A stretch of DNA of 64,000 nucleotides, taken from positions 372,001-436,000 of the forward strand of contig JAVYQP010000001.1 in NCBI GenBank assembly GCA_038731605.1, in the 5' to 3' direction. A model generated the notes under the pieces. It had not been told where the DNA came from. It saw only the letters and a list, made by a program, of their open reading frames with translations, and did not search any database. A program made the translations under genes and the position numbers. Below, one piece after another: positions 49,844-57,535 of the stretch. This stretch comes from WYZ-LMO2 sp038731605. Its GTDB lineage: Archaea; Halobacteriota; Archaeoglobi; Archaeoglobales; Archaeoglobaceae. How positions within the stretch are numbered: the first letter of the stretch is position 1; each line of letters starts with the position of its first letter.

Positions 49844-50924
49844 GTCTATCGGGATCGATGAGAAGTGCGTAAAAATACTAAAAGCGCTCGCAAAGATCTA
49901 CAGGGCTGAAGGATTCGTTGAAATCTCTTCTGCGCACATCTCAGGAGTTAGCTACGACAACATCGGTGAAGAGGGGCTTGAATGGTTGAAATCGATAAAA
50001 GGAAAGGTCAGAGTTTACACAACTCTCAATCCAGCGGGCATGGATTGCGAGCGCTGGAGAGAAATGGGCATTTCAGAGGGTTTTTACAGAAAGCAACTCG
50101 AAATCCTAAGGGTTTTCGAAGACCTCGGAGTAGAGCTTACGCTTACCTGCACTCCTTACTACATCAAAGCGCCAAAGCTCGGAGAACACGTAGCTTGGGC
50201 TGAAAGCTCTGCAGTTGTTTACGCAAACTCTTTGCTTGGTGCGAGGACGAACAGGGAAAGCGGTATAAGCGCCTTAGCCTCTGCGATCGCTGGAGTTACG
50301 CCTTATTACGGGTTGCACATCAAGGAAAACAGGGCTCCGACTGTTGTAGTTAAAGCTAAGGGCGATCTATCTGTTGTTGGCTACAAAGCTGGAATGGAAT
50401 TGCCTTCTGAAATTCCGTTCTTCGTTTTCGACAGAAAAGTCAGCGAAACCGAGCTCAAGCTACTCTCCGCTTCGATCGCAGCGACTGGGAACATTGCGAT
50501 GTTCCATGCGGAGAACTTGACTCCTGAATGGAGAGACTTTGAAATTCCGAAAGAGAAGATCGAGATCGAGGGAAAGCTTGAAAAGAGCTGTGAAGCCGAG
50601 CTAATTGCAATCGGTTGCCCTCATTGCTCTAAGGAGGAGCTTGAGAGAATTCTAAGGCTTTTGGATGGAAAAAGAGTTAGGAGAGAGCTTTGGATTTTCA
50701 CTTCGAGGAAAGTCGCTGAGGAAGCGAAGGAAATAGTTGAAAAAATCGAGAGACTTGGGGCGAAAGTCTTCAAAGATACTTGCATGGTCGTTTCTCCAGC
50801 TACTGAGCGCTTCAGATGCGTAATGGTAAACTCGGGCAAAGCCCTTGAATACTTGCCGAAGAAAAGAAAGGTAGAGGTTGCCTTTGCGAGTCTCGAGGAT
50901 TGTATTAGATCCGCGGTTAGCTGA
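49824..50924 (+). CDS. AcnX-type dehydratase large subunit (phosphomevalonate dehydratase-like)
   Basis: The 366 residues match the aconitase X catalytic domain (DUF521): VEISSAHISGVSYDNIGEEG, TTLNPAGMDCERW, LTCTPYYIKAPKLGEHVAW and YANSLLGARTNRESG. Cys positions in CTPYY, GCPHCS and the C-terminal DTCMVV could hold an iron-sulfur cluster. In the archaeal mevalonate pathway this subunit dehydrates 5-phosphomevalonate with a small DUF126-type partner, which is not seen next to it. AAGGAGGTGG precedes the ATG. It overlaps spermidine synthase by 20 bases. Confidence 0.9.
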   Translation: MLLREIESIGIDEKCVKILKALAKIYRAEGFVEISSAHISGVSYDNIGEEGLEWLKSIKGKVRVYTTLNPAGMDCERWREMGISEGFYRKQLEILRVFEDLGVELTLTCTPYYIKAPKLGEHVAWAESSAVVYANSLLGARTNRESGISALASAIAGVTPYYGLHIKENRAPTVVVKAKGDLSVVGYKAGMELPSEIPFFVFDRKVSETELKLLSASIAATGNIAMFHAENLTPEWRDFEIPKEKIEIEGKLEKSCEAELIAIGCPHCSKEELERILRLLDGKRVRRELWIFTSRKVAEEAKEIVEKIERLGAKVFKDTCMVVSPATERFRCVMVNSGKALEYLPKKRKVEVAFASLEDCIRSAVS

Positions 50925-51771
50925 TGCTGTAAAGCTCCTTCCTTCTCGCTTCAAGCAAGTCCTCTTTCTCTCCTGCAAATTCCGCTGCGGAGCAGATTTT
51001 TGTTGAGAACTGTTCTGCGTAGCTAATCGCTTCGCCTATCGCTGACCTCCAGTTCAAATCTCGAAGCAAATGGTGGTCGATTACTATTGTTTCGACGACT
51101 TCCGCAATTCTCTTCAGATTTTCAATCGCCTTGTTCAGCGAATCCCTTGAGAAGCGATAGCCGAGCATGTAGCTCATTGGACCGTCGATGAAAACTATTT
51201 CTGGCTTTTTTTCCAAGATGAACGCAGTTTGATCCTCGTGAATCGGTCCCTCGACATCGGAAGAGAATAGGAAGCTGTTCTTTGAATCCGACAGGTAGAC
51301 TTCAAGAACAAAACCAAGCTTTTGGTTCGCTCCATGGAAAACAGGCTTAGAAAACTCAAGCAGAGTGTTTCCGAACTCAAATCTTTTCCCGTCTGCGAAC
51401 TCGAAGTCGATGCCCTTTTCTTTCAGCTTCTCTAAAAAATAGCTCGCTCTACCCATTTGGCTTCTGTTTATCTTCTCCTTTGGATGCTTCACGAGAACTT
51501 TCTTCCCACTCAAAACATCGACTTCTTCGGGGTTGTGGTGGTCGTAGTGGTAATGCGTAACAATTACGACATCACTCTTTGCGATGAAACTCGTTATCTC
51601 GTTCCACTTCTCGTTCATCCTTTCTATCTCTATTCTGTGCGGAGGCAGTCCGTAGCGTGAAGGAGCTAAGCTAACGCTTGGATCGATTGCTATGCGAACG
51701 TCATCGTTTTCAACAAACGTCGCCATGCTCCTGACTCCCATTGAATCAAACGCTATTGGTGTGATCCGCAT
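50917..51771 (-). CDS. UPF0282 metallo-beta-lactamase-fold hydrolase
   Basis: The 284-residue protein has the MBL zinc motif THYHYDHHNP, the Asp in LFSSDVEGP and the last His in IVIDHHLLRD. FDSMGVRSMATFVE at the N-terminus is typical of UPF0282. The substrate is unknown. It is convergent with the AcnX-type gene with an eight-base overlap. The 170 bases to its right up to the tRNA hold its promoter and nothing else clear. Confidence 0.9.
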   Translation of the reverse strand: MRITPIAFDSMGVRSMATFVENDDVRIAIDPSVSLAPSRYGLPPHRIEIERMNEKWNEITSFIAKSDVVIVTHYHYDHHNPEEVDVLSGKKVLVKHPKEKINRSQMGRASYFLEKLKEKGIDFEFADGKRFEFGNTLLEFSKPVFHGANQKLGFVLEVYLSDSKNSFLFSSDVEGPIHEDQTAFILEKKPEIVFIDGPMSYMLGYRFSRDSLNKAIENLKRIAEVVETIVIDHHLLRDLNWRSAIGEAISYAEQFSTKICSAAEFAGEKEDLLEARRKELYSIS

Positions 51772-51945
51772 AAAAGTAGAGATCGTGAAAATTTTAATGC
51801 TTTTCGTTGTATTTTTCGCATAGTCCCAGTCTTTATGGCGGTCTTCTCCATAATACCCTTCCTACTTTACTTACGAAAAATGTCACGGGAAATTGAAAAA
51901 TCTGGGTGACGTCAGGTTTTTATCTTCAGCCGTATTGAAAACTTT

Positions 51946-52017
51946 GGGCTCGTGGGGTAGCGGATATCCTTGGGGTCTCCGGAACCCCAGATCCGGGTTC
52001 GACTCCCGGCGAGCCCG
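51946..52017 (+). tRNA. tRNA-Arg (anticodon CCG)
   Basis: Acceptor GGGCTCG pairs with CGAGCCC and the discriminator is G. The anticodon stem GGGGT/ACCCC carries loop CTCCGGA with anticodon CCG, reading CGG. The T arm CCGGG-TTCGACT-CCCGG is standard. No CCA is encoded and no intron is seen. Confidence 0.95.
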
Positions 52018-52039
52018 CTTTAAGTTCTGCACAACTATT

Positions 52040-53314
52040 TTACTCTTTTTGGGCGTATTTTTCGACGAGCTTGATTGCGCACAAATCTCCGCACATGCTA
52101 CAGTAATCTCCTTTCGCTCTTCTTCTCTCCCATATCCTTTTAGCTTTTTCTGGATCCGGAGAAAGACTGAACTGCTTTTCCCAGTCAAATTTTTTCCTTG
52201 CCAGCGACATTTCGTAATCTTTAGCCCTTGCTCTCTCTCTTTGCCCCTCTTTTACGAGATCGATCGCATGTGCAGCGATCTTCGCTGCGATGACGCCTTC
52301 CTTCACATCTTCGACGCTTGGCAATCCAAGGTGCTCGGAAGGTGTAACGTAGCATATGAAATCCGCTCCCGCCATTCCTGCGATCGCAGCACCAATTGCT
52401 GAGGCGATGTGATCATAGCCAGCGGCGACATCGGTAACGAGAGGACCGAGCAAGTAAAGCGGAGCGTTGTCTGTGACACTTTTCATCGCCTTTACAGTTG
52501 GAAAAATTCCATCGAGAGGCACGTGTCCCGGACCTTCGACCATGCATTGAACTCCTTTTTCTCTGCACTTCTCCACGAGCTCCCCGAGAATTATGAACTC
52601 TGTGTATTTCGCTCTATCTCCGGCGTCGTGAATGCATCCTGGACGAAAAGCGTCTCCGAGGCTTATTGTGACGTCGTATTCCTTCAGAATTTCGAGGATG
52701 TAGTCGAAGTTCTCGTAATACGGATTCTCTTTCTCGTTGTGGATCATCCAGCCAATCGTTATCGCTCCACCTCTGCTAACAACCCCGAGCAACCTGTTTG
52801 AATTTTTGAACCTTTCAACGGTTATCCAATTCACACCCGCATGTATCGTCATGAAATCAACGCCCTCTTTTGCATGCCTCTCTACGACGTTCAGAAAGTC
52901 GTCTTCGCTCATGTCAACGATCTTTCTGCAATCCCTCGCAGCCTCGTAGATCGGCACGGTGCCGAAGGGGACTTTTACGACATCCATTATCCTTTTCCGA
53001 ATTTCTCTCAGATTTCCACCGGTCGATAAGTCCATAACAGCATCAGCACCGTAGCGCTGGGCAATCACTGCCTTTTCTACTTCCTCCTCGACGTTCACGT
53101 ATTCTTCCGACGTTCCAATGTTCGCATTGACCTTCGTTGAAACGAGCGAACCGATTGCCCTTGGTTCGATCTCCCTCAGAACGTTCTTTGGGATTACAAC
53201 GTAACCCTTAGAGATGAGCTTGAGTAGTTTCTCAACTTCAATTCCCTCAACTTCAGCGCATTTTTTAACAAATTCGCTCGTTTGCCCTTTTCTGGCTTCT
53301 TCGATCAGTGTCAT
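52040..53314 (-). CDS. thiC: Phosphomethylpyrimidine synthase
   Basis: Radical SAM enzyme converting aminoimidazole ribotide to the thiamine pyrimidine. VMDLSTGGNLREIRKRIMD, THAGVNW, SRGGAITIGWMIH, DAFRPGCIHDAGD and MVEGPGHVPLDG are family blocks. The C-terminal CSMCGDLCAIK holds the three cluster Cys. The length of 424 residues fits. I see no TPP riboswitch upstream. The thiazole half is supplied by Thi4 at 55300. Confidence 0.97.
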   Translation of the reverse strand: MTLIEEARKGQTSEFVKKCAEVEGIEVEKLLKLISKGYVVIPKNVLREIEPRAIGSLVSTKVNANIGTSEEYVNVEEEVEKAVIAQRYGADAVMDLSTGGNLREIRKRIMDVVKVPFGTVPIYEAARDCRKIVDMSEDDFLNVVERHAKEGVDFMTIHAGVNWITVERFKNSNRLLGVVSRGGAITIGWMIHNEKENPYYENFDYILEILKEYDVTISLGDAFRPGCIHDAGDRAKYTEFIILGELVEKCREKGVQCMVEGPGHVPLDGIFPTVKAMKSVTDNAPLYLLGPLVTDVAAGYDHIASAIGAAIAGMAGADFICYVTPSEHLGLPSVEDVKEGVIAAKIAAHAIDLVKEGQRERARAKDYEMSLARKKFDWEKQFSLSPDPEKAKRIWERRRAKGDYCSMCGDLCAIKLVEKYAQKE

Positions 53315-53470
53315 TAGAAAAGGAGTCGTTTCTTACTTAATAAAAGCTTTTGCCTCTTGTAATCTCTGCAGAAATCCCCCGATATGATGGACTTGGCATT
53401 GAAGTTGCACTCTTCTAACCCCGTTAAAGAACTCGAAAAATTATTTATGGTTCATGTGAAAGTGAACACG

Positions 53471-53554
53471 ATGGGGCACAAGAAGAGGGCACAGGAACTC
53501 CCAAACCTACGATGGATCGTATTGGAAACTAAAAAATCGTCATTGAGCTTTTAG
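53471..53554 (+). other. Possible 27-residue small ORF in a 346-base gene-free gap
   Basis: The gap between thiC and the nuclease-like gene holds a good BRE/TATA (CGAAAAATTATTT, about 53434-53446). An ATG at 53471 lies some 29 bases downstream and encodes a short basic peptide beginning MGHKKRAQELPNLRW. It may be a microprotein, a gene remnant, or the start of a non-coding RNA. Codon statistics are meaningless at this length. Confidence 0.25.
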
Positions 53555-53660
53555 ATCTAAAATGCAACGACAACTTCGAATTTTTGAATACGGAGTATCT
53601 TAATGTTAGAACCAACCGTTTGCGGGTGAAAAGTGGGAGCCAAGTTAAACGAGGTTCAGA

Positions 53661-53987
53661 TCACCGCTCACACTCGCACCGGGTGCACTCGAAAAAGAGA
53701 AGCGCCAATCTCCCGAATTTTTCGTCAGGCTCGAGGAAGTCCAACTCGAGCTTGTCCACGAACTTGTTCTCCTTTAAGTCATATACCTTGAGCTCCTCTG
53801 AGATAATACCAGCGTATCTAAAGCCACGAAACCTTGCGTAAGCTTTCACAAACTCAAGGCTCGAAACCTCGTTACCTTTTGTGGCTTTTTCAATCGCTAC
53901 AACCGCTTCTCCATCGATATAGCCTATGTAGTCACAGCGAATTCTGACTCCGAGGATTTCGACACCCTCGTCTTCTCTCAGATCCAC
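53661..53987 (-). CDS. Small PD-(D/E)XK nuclease-like protein
   Basis: The 108 residues contain RCDYIGYIDGEAVVAIEKATKG, in parts: an Asp at the start of a strand and E-x-K-like AIEK two strands on. FVKAYARFRGFRYAGIIS follows as the helix-strand that usually completes this nuclease fold. The C-terminus has closely spaced Cys (FECTRCECE), possibly metal binding. The GTG start is 25.5 bases from a TATA box shared with aIF5A. Function is a guess from fold pattern; the target could be RNA or DNA. Confidence 0.65.
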   Translation of the reverse strand: MDLREDEGVEILGVRIRCDYIGYIDGEAVVAIEKATKGNEVSSLEFVKAYARFRGFRYAGIISEELKVYDLKENKFVDKLELDFLEPDEKFGRLALLFFECTRCECER

Positions 53988-54007
53988 AAGTTAAGAAATA
54001 CAAAAGT

Positions 54008-54017
54008 CTTAAATTTT
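54008..54017. promoter_or_regulatory. TATA box shared by the nuclease-like gene and aIF5A
   Basis: CTTAAATTTT is centred at 54012.5. The GTG at 53987 (minus) and the ATG at 54038 (plus) are each exactly 25.5 bases from the centre, so both mRNAs should be leaderless. Confidence 0.65.
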
Positions 54018-54037
54018 CTTCCGAGTTTGCGGATAGC

Positions 54038-54424
54038 ATGAAAGAACAGGTTGAAGTTCGACAGCTAAGGGAAGGGGGTTACGTGGTCATCGACGATGAG
54101 CCATGCGAAATTTTGAGCATTTCGGTGAGCAAACCAGGAAAGCATGGTGCTGCAAAGGCGAGGATCGATGCGATAGGGATCTTTGATGCTCAGAAAAGGA
54201 GCATAGTTGAGCCTGTGACTGCGAAGATCTACGTGCCGATAGTTGAGAGAAAACGTGCGCAAGTGCTGAGCGTCTCAAAAGACACAGCACAGCTCATGGA
54301 TCTAAGCACTTTTGAGACCTTTGATCTTCCGATTCCAGAAGAACTGAAAGGAAAGCTTGAGGCAGGAAGGGAAGTGGTCTACCTCGAGTCCTTAGGCAAA
54401 AGAAAAATAGAAAGGTTGGCGTAA
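54038..54424 (+). CDS. Translation factor aIF5A
   Basis: The 128-residue factor helps the ribosome through difficult peptide bonds. SKPGKHGAAKARIDAIGIF holds the lysine (K35, in GKHG) that is changed to deoxyhypusine or hypusine using spermidine. The C-terminal OB fold includes VLSVSKDTAQLMDLSTFETF. It shares one base with the agmatinase gene downstream, a fitting pairing because agmatine feeds polyamine synthesis for this modification. Confidence 0.97.
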   Translation: MKEQVEVRQLREGGYVVIDDEPCEILSISVSKPGKHGAAKARIDAIGIFDAQKRSIVEPVTAKIYVPIVERKRAQVLSVSKDTAQLMDLSTFETFDLPIPEELKGKLEAGREVVYLESLGKRKIERLA

Positions 54425-55251
54425 TGCACATCGACTCTTTTCTCTCGATTTCAAATTCTGGGCTCGAGGAAGCGGATTACGTTGTTTACGGAATACCCTA
54501 CGACGCAACGCAATCCTTCAAACCCGGGTCACGTTTCGCTCCAAACGCAATAAGAGAGGCAAGCTGGAACTTGGAATCGTATTCGCAGTTCTTCTCCTTC
54601 GATCTCTCCTTTGCAAAGGTTTGTGATGCGGGAAATGTTTTCTGCGATGGTAGCTTCGAGGAGATTGGGCAAAGGGTTGATCAACTTCTGCACAGGGTAA
54701 AAGGGGTTCCAATTGCCTTAGGAGGGGAGCACAGCGTTAGCGTTTTAGCCACAAGGAAATTCAAGGGTTCTTGCTTCCTCGTCTTTGATGCGCACTTCGA
54801 TCTGAGGGATGAGTTCGACGGAAACAAGTTCAACCATGCTTGCACGACAAGGCGAATCTTTGAAAGCGGTTTCGACGTCGTGATCGTTGGCGTTAGGAGC
54901 GGATGCAGAGAGGAGAGGGAGTTTGCAGATAGTAACGGGATAGAATACAGGTTTTCTTGGGAAATAAAGAGCCCTGCGGATGTTCTCGACCTCGTAAAGG
55001 ACAAGAAGAGAATCTACCTATCCATAGACATGGACGCTTTTGATCCTTGCTTTGCTCCCGGTGTTTCGACTCCGGAGCCTTTCGGTTTAAACCCCTCGAT
55101 CTTTCTTCCGATTTTCTCAGAGATAGCAGATAGAGTCGTTGCCATGGACATCGTTGAAGTTGTTCCCGATGCAAACAAAGTCACCGCAATGCTCTCTGCC
55201 AAGCTGATTTTCGAGTTCATCTCTGCGAGAGAAAAGAAAAAGATGCTTTGA
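54424..55251 (+). CDS. speB: Agmatinase
   Basis: Hydrolyses agmatine to putrescine and urea. Manganese ligands lie in LGGEHSVSV, VFDAHFDLRDEF, NHACTTRR and SIDMDAFDPCFAPGVSTPEP. The fold is ureohydrolase and the length 275 residues. It overlaps aIF5A by one base. It may act on N1-aminopropylagmatine, as in other archaeal heat-lovers, since spermidine synthase can use agmatine first. Confidence 0.94.
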   Translation: MHIDSFLSISNSGLEEADYVVYGIPYDATQSFKPGSRFAPNAIREASWNLESYSQFFSFDLSFAKVCDAGNVFCDGSFEEIGQRVDQLLHRVKGVPIALGGEHSVSVLATRKFKGSCFLVFDAHFDLRDEFDGNKFNHACTTRRIFESGFDVVIVGVRSGCREEREFADSNGIEYRFSWEIKSPADVLDLVKDKKRIYLSIDMDAFDPCFAPGVSTPEPFGLNPSIFLPIFSEIADRVVAMDIVEVVPDANKVTAMLSAKLIFEFISAREKKKML

Positions 55252-55299
55252 AATCGAACCCCGCATAAAACTTATTAACTCTGAAAGCCTCGAAGTGCA

Positions 55300-56061
55300 A
55301 TGGAAGCGAGGATAACGAGGGCAATAGTCGAGGAAGCGCTGAAAGACTGGCTGGATTTTGCGCAGTGCGATGTTTTGATCGTTGGTGCTGGACCCTCTGG
55401 GCTGACAGCGGGGAAGTATCTTGCGGAGAACGGATTTAAAACGCTTATTTTCGAGCGAAGACTGAGCTTCGGCGGTGGCATTGGCGGGGGAGCAATTCTC
55501 TTCCACAAGGTTGCGCTTGAAAACAATGTAAAGGACATCCTCGAAGATTTTGGGATAAGGGCTACTGAGAAGGGAGATCTTTTGGTCTGCGACACCTCTG
55601 AGCTCATGGCAAAGCTCGCAGTTAGGTGCATCGATGCGGGTGCGAAGATAATCTTTGGCGTAACCGTCGACGACGTAATCTTCCGTGAGAATCCGCTCAG
55701 AATCACTGGGGTTTGTGCGCAGTGGAGTGCAGTTGAGATGAGCGGGCTTCACGTGGATCCAATCTTCGTTGAGAGCAAGGCGGTGATCGATGCAACTGGA
55801 CACGATGCGGAAGTGGTTGCGGTTGCATCAAGAAAAGTTCCACTTGAAATCGCAGTCCCGGGAGAGAGATCGGCGTTCGCAGAGAAGTCAGAAGAGCTCG
55901 TCGTCGAAAAAACTGGAAAAGTCATCGAAGGTCTTTACGTCACAGGAATGGCGGTAGCGGCGGTGCACAACTTGCCGAGGATGGGTCCGATATTCGGCGG
56001 GATGCTGAAAAGTGGAAAGAAGGTCGCCGAGCTCGTAGCATCGGATTTAAAACCCAAATAA
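55300..56061 (+). CDS. thi4: Sulfide-dependent thiazole synthase Thi4
   Basis: Makes the thiazole part of thiamine from NAD and glycine. VLIVGAGPSGLTAGKYLAE is the FAD/NAD-binding motif, FGGGIGGGAILFHK the second, and GLYVTGMAVAAVHNLPRMGP the C-terminal one. MSGLHVDPIFVES has His where suicide-type yeast enzymes have the sulfur-donating Cys, as in archaeal enzymes that use free sulfide. At 253 residues it fits. A TATA-like CTTATTAAC lies about 25-30 bases upstream. Confidence 0.94.
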   Translation: MEARITRAIVEEALKDWLDFAQCDVLIVGAGPSGLTAGKYLAENGFKTLIFERRLSFGGGIGGGAILFHKVALENNVKDILEDFGIRATEKGDLLVCDTSELMAKLAVRCIDAGAKIIFGVTVDDVIFRENPLRITGVCAQWSAVEMSGLHVDPIFVESKAVIDATGHDAEVVAVASRKVPLEIAVPGERSAFAEKSEELVVEKTGKVIEGLYVTGMAVAAVHNLPRMGPIFGGMLKSGKKVAELVASDLKPK

Positions 56062-56109
56062 TCATATTTTTGGAAAGTCTTATTAACCGCTCAATGTAAA
56101 GAGCTTTAA

Positions 56110-56190
56110 GCTGGGGTTGCCGAGTGGTAAGGCGACAGCCTGCTAAGCTGTTGGGCTTTGCCCGCGTGGGTTCGAATCCCACCCCCAGCG
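56110..56190 (+). tRNA. tRNA-Ser (anticodon GCT)
   Basis: Acceptor GCTGGGG pairs with CCCCAGC and the discriminator is G. The anticodon loop CTGCTAA carries GCT, reading AGC/AGU. The long variable arm (TTGGGCTTTGCCCG) is serine-specific and nearly the same as in tRNA-Ser(GGA) at 3060. Confidence 0.96.
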
Positions 56191-56217
56191 CTTTTGGGTT
56201 TTTGAGCTTTTCAAAAA

Positions 56218-57021
56218 TTAAGTAGAGATCGTAAAGCCTTTTGCCACGAGTTTGTGGAAAACGCTACCACGAATGAGCAGAGCGATTGCAAGAGCGATCG
56301 TAGTCGCTAAAGCGGTGACGAAGCACGTGTTTGTTACGCTACCTACAAAGCTCGCAATCCCCGCAACGATCAGAGAGATTGCAACGCCCACGAGATATGC
56401 GATTACTCCTTTCAAAGCTTTGTTTGAAGCTTGCTCGTCGCTTAGTCCAGCGAGTTTGTTGTCGTTCCTTAGCCAAATATATCCGCCGAGTAACAGCGGT
56501 GCAACTGTAGGGACCGCCATTGCGTATAGCGTCATGGCAACGTTGCTCTTTGCGAAATCCAGTAGCATAGTTTTCCCCGGTGCCCAGGGCTCGCTGGTGA
56601 TCGTGGGATCCCAGCTGAATCTCTGCCATGCTAAGCAGTCCCATCCGTTCGTAAGAACAAAAAAGAAAGCCAAATAGCCTATGAACCATTGCACATGGGC
56701 GAGGTATTCTCTTCCAGCGATTATGAGCCTATAAGCTACCCAGAATCCGATCATCGCAATCAGAAAGTCGAGGGTTATGAAGCTCACAACAACTGGCGTT
56801 GGGATCTCTGCCAAGCTCGAATAAACGTGCATGGTTTCCCAGTGTGGGAAGCTCCAGGTCAGCCATATCGCCTCGGGCACAAAGATCAACGAAAGGTAAA
56901 TCAGAAGGGCGCTGAAATACTTTGTTTCGAGCATCGATTTGCTGTTTTTAAGCTGTTTCGCCACAGCGGTGGCAAACATCGCTCCAATGCCATACACCCA
57001 GAAAACATCGACTTGGAGCAT
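56218..57021 (-). CDS. Multi-pass membrane protein of unknown function
   Basis: The 267 residues form about seven hydrophobic helices. WLTWSFPHWETMHVYSSLAE and NGWDCLAWQRFSWDP are polar aromatic loops with His and Trp that might bind a cofactor or metal. I do not recognise the family. A TATA-like TTTTATAGG lies about 25 bases upstream of the ATG, with inverted repeats further out. It is not in an operon. Confidence 0.8.
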   Translation of the reverse strand: MLQVDVFWVYGIGAMFATAVAKQLKNSKSMLETKYFSALLIYLSLIFVPEAIWLTWSFPHWETMHVYSSLAEIPTPVVVSFITLDFLIAMIGFWVAYRLIIAGREYLAHVQWFIGYLAFFFVLTNGWDCLAWQRFSWDPTITSEPWAPGKTMLLDFAKSNVAMTLYAMAVPTVAPLLLGGYIWLRNDNKLAGLSDEQASNKALKGVIAYLVGVAISLIVAGIASFVGSVTNTCFVTALATTIALAIALLIRGSVFHKLVAKGFTIST

Positions 57022-57057
57022 GTTTTTTAGTTAAAAAACTCCTATAAAACTTTTGCG

Positions 57058-57099
57058 ATATGAGAGCATGAATTATTCTCATATGTGAGTTCACATGAG
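57058..57099. repeat. Overlapping inverted repeats upstream of the membrane protein gene
   Basis: ATATGAGA (57058-57065) pairs with TCTCATAT (57077-57084). CTCATATGTGA (57078-57088) pairs with TCACATGAG (57091-57099), apart from one extra base. They lie just upstream of the probable BRE/TATA of the gene at 57021, a position suited to an activator or repressor site, or a hairpin at the end of the convergent 91-residue gene. Confidence 0.45.
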
Positions 57100-57127
57100 C
57101 TTGAGTGGGTTTGGGATTTCTGCGTTC

Positions 57128-57403
57128 TTATCGTCTCCTCAGCCTATACTCCAACAGGAATCCGTCTTCAACTTCTTCGTAGCTCAAGATTTCCGCATCT
57201 GCCTCGATTGCGATGTCCTCGAAGTAATCAAAGACTCCACAGCTGATGCAAAAGACTCCAGTCATTTTTACGAATACTTTATCTCCTTCGATCCCCAATA
57301 TCTCCGCATTCGCTTCGGGGGAGTGGTAGGTGTTGAACTTCTCGACTGCTCTTTTGAATCGTAGGAATTCAGTTTCGACATCTTTTGCCAAGGGTTGGGT
57401 CAT
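57128..57403 (-). CDS. Small CxxC protein, 91 residues
   Basis: The protein is compact with FNTYHSPEANAEILGIEG, then VFVKMTGVFCISCGVFDYFED with a CxxC pair, and a strand-rich tail. The layout of acidic residues and CxSC recalls NifU-like or small metal-binding domains, but I cannot assign it. It stands alone between a membrane protein and the nitroreductase lipoprotein. Confidence 0.75.
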   Translation of the reverse strand: MTQPLAKDVETEFLRFKRAVEKFNTYHSPEANAEILGIEGDKVFVKMTGVFCISCGVFDYFEDIAIEADAEILSYEEVEDGFLLEYRLRRR

Positions 57404-57535
57404 AGCACGAGATCGATGGCATGGATAATTAAGTTGCTTAGGTTTGGATCCAATGGGAAATGCGCTCAGGAGGCATTACGATGGCGATCTATTTTTCACA
57501 GAAAGTCTAATCAATGCCCAGAGCAAGGTTTTATC

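Noticed and set aside
53315..53470. TPP riboswitch upstream of thiC
   Set aside because: CTGCAGAGA is near the CUGAGA element, but the other conserved parts (GGGGUGC, ACCUGAU, GCGNAGGGA) are absent. The Thi4 upstream region also lacks them.
55940..56182. Minus-strand frame (and a similar one at 3068-3310, plus) starting with MGFEPTRAKP
   Set aside because: This is the familiar false ORF read across the T-arm and variable arm of serine tRNAs.
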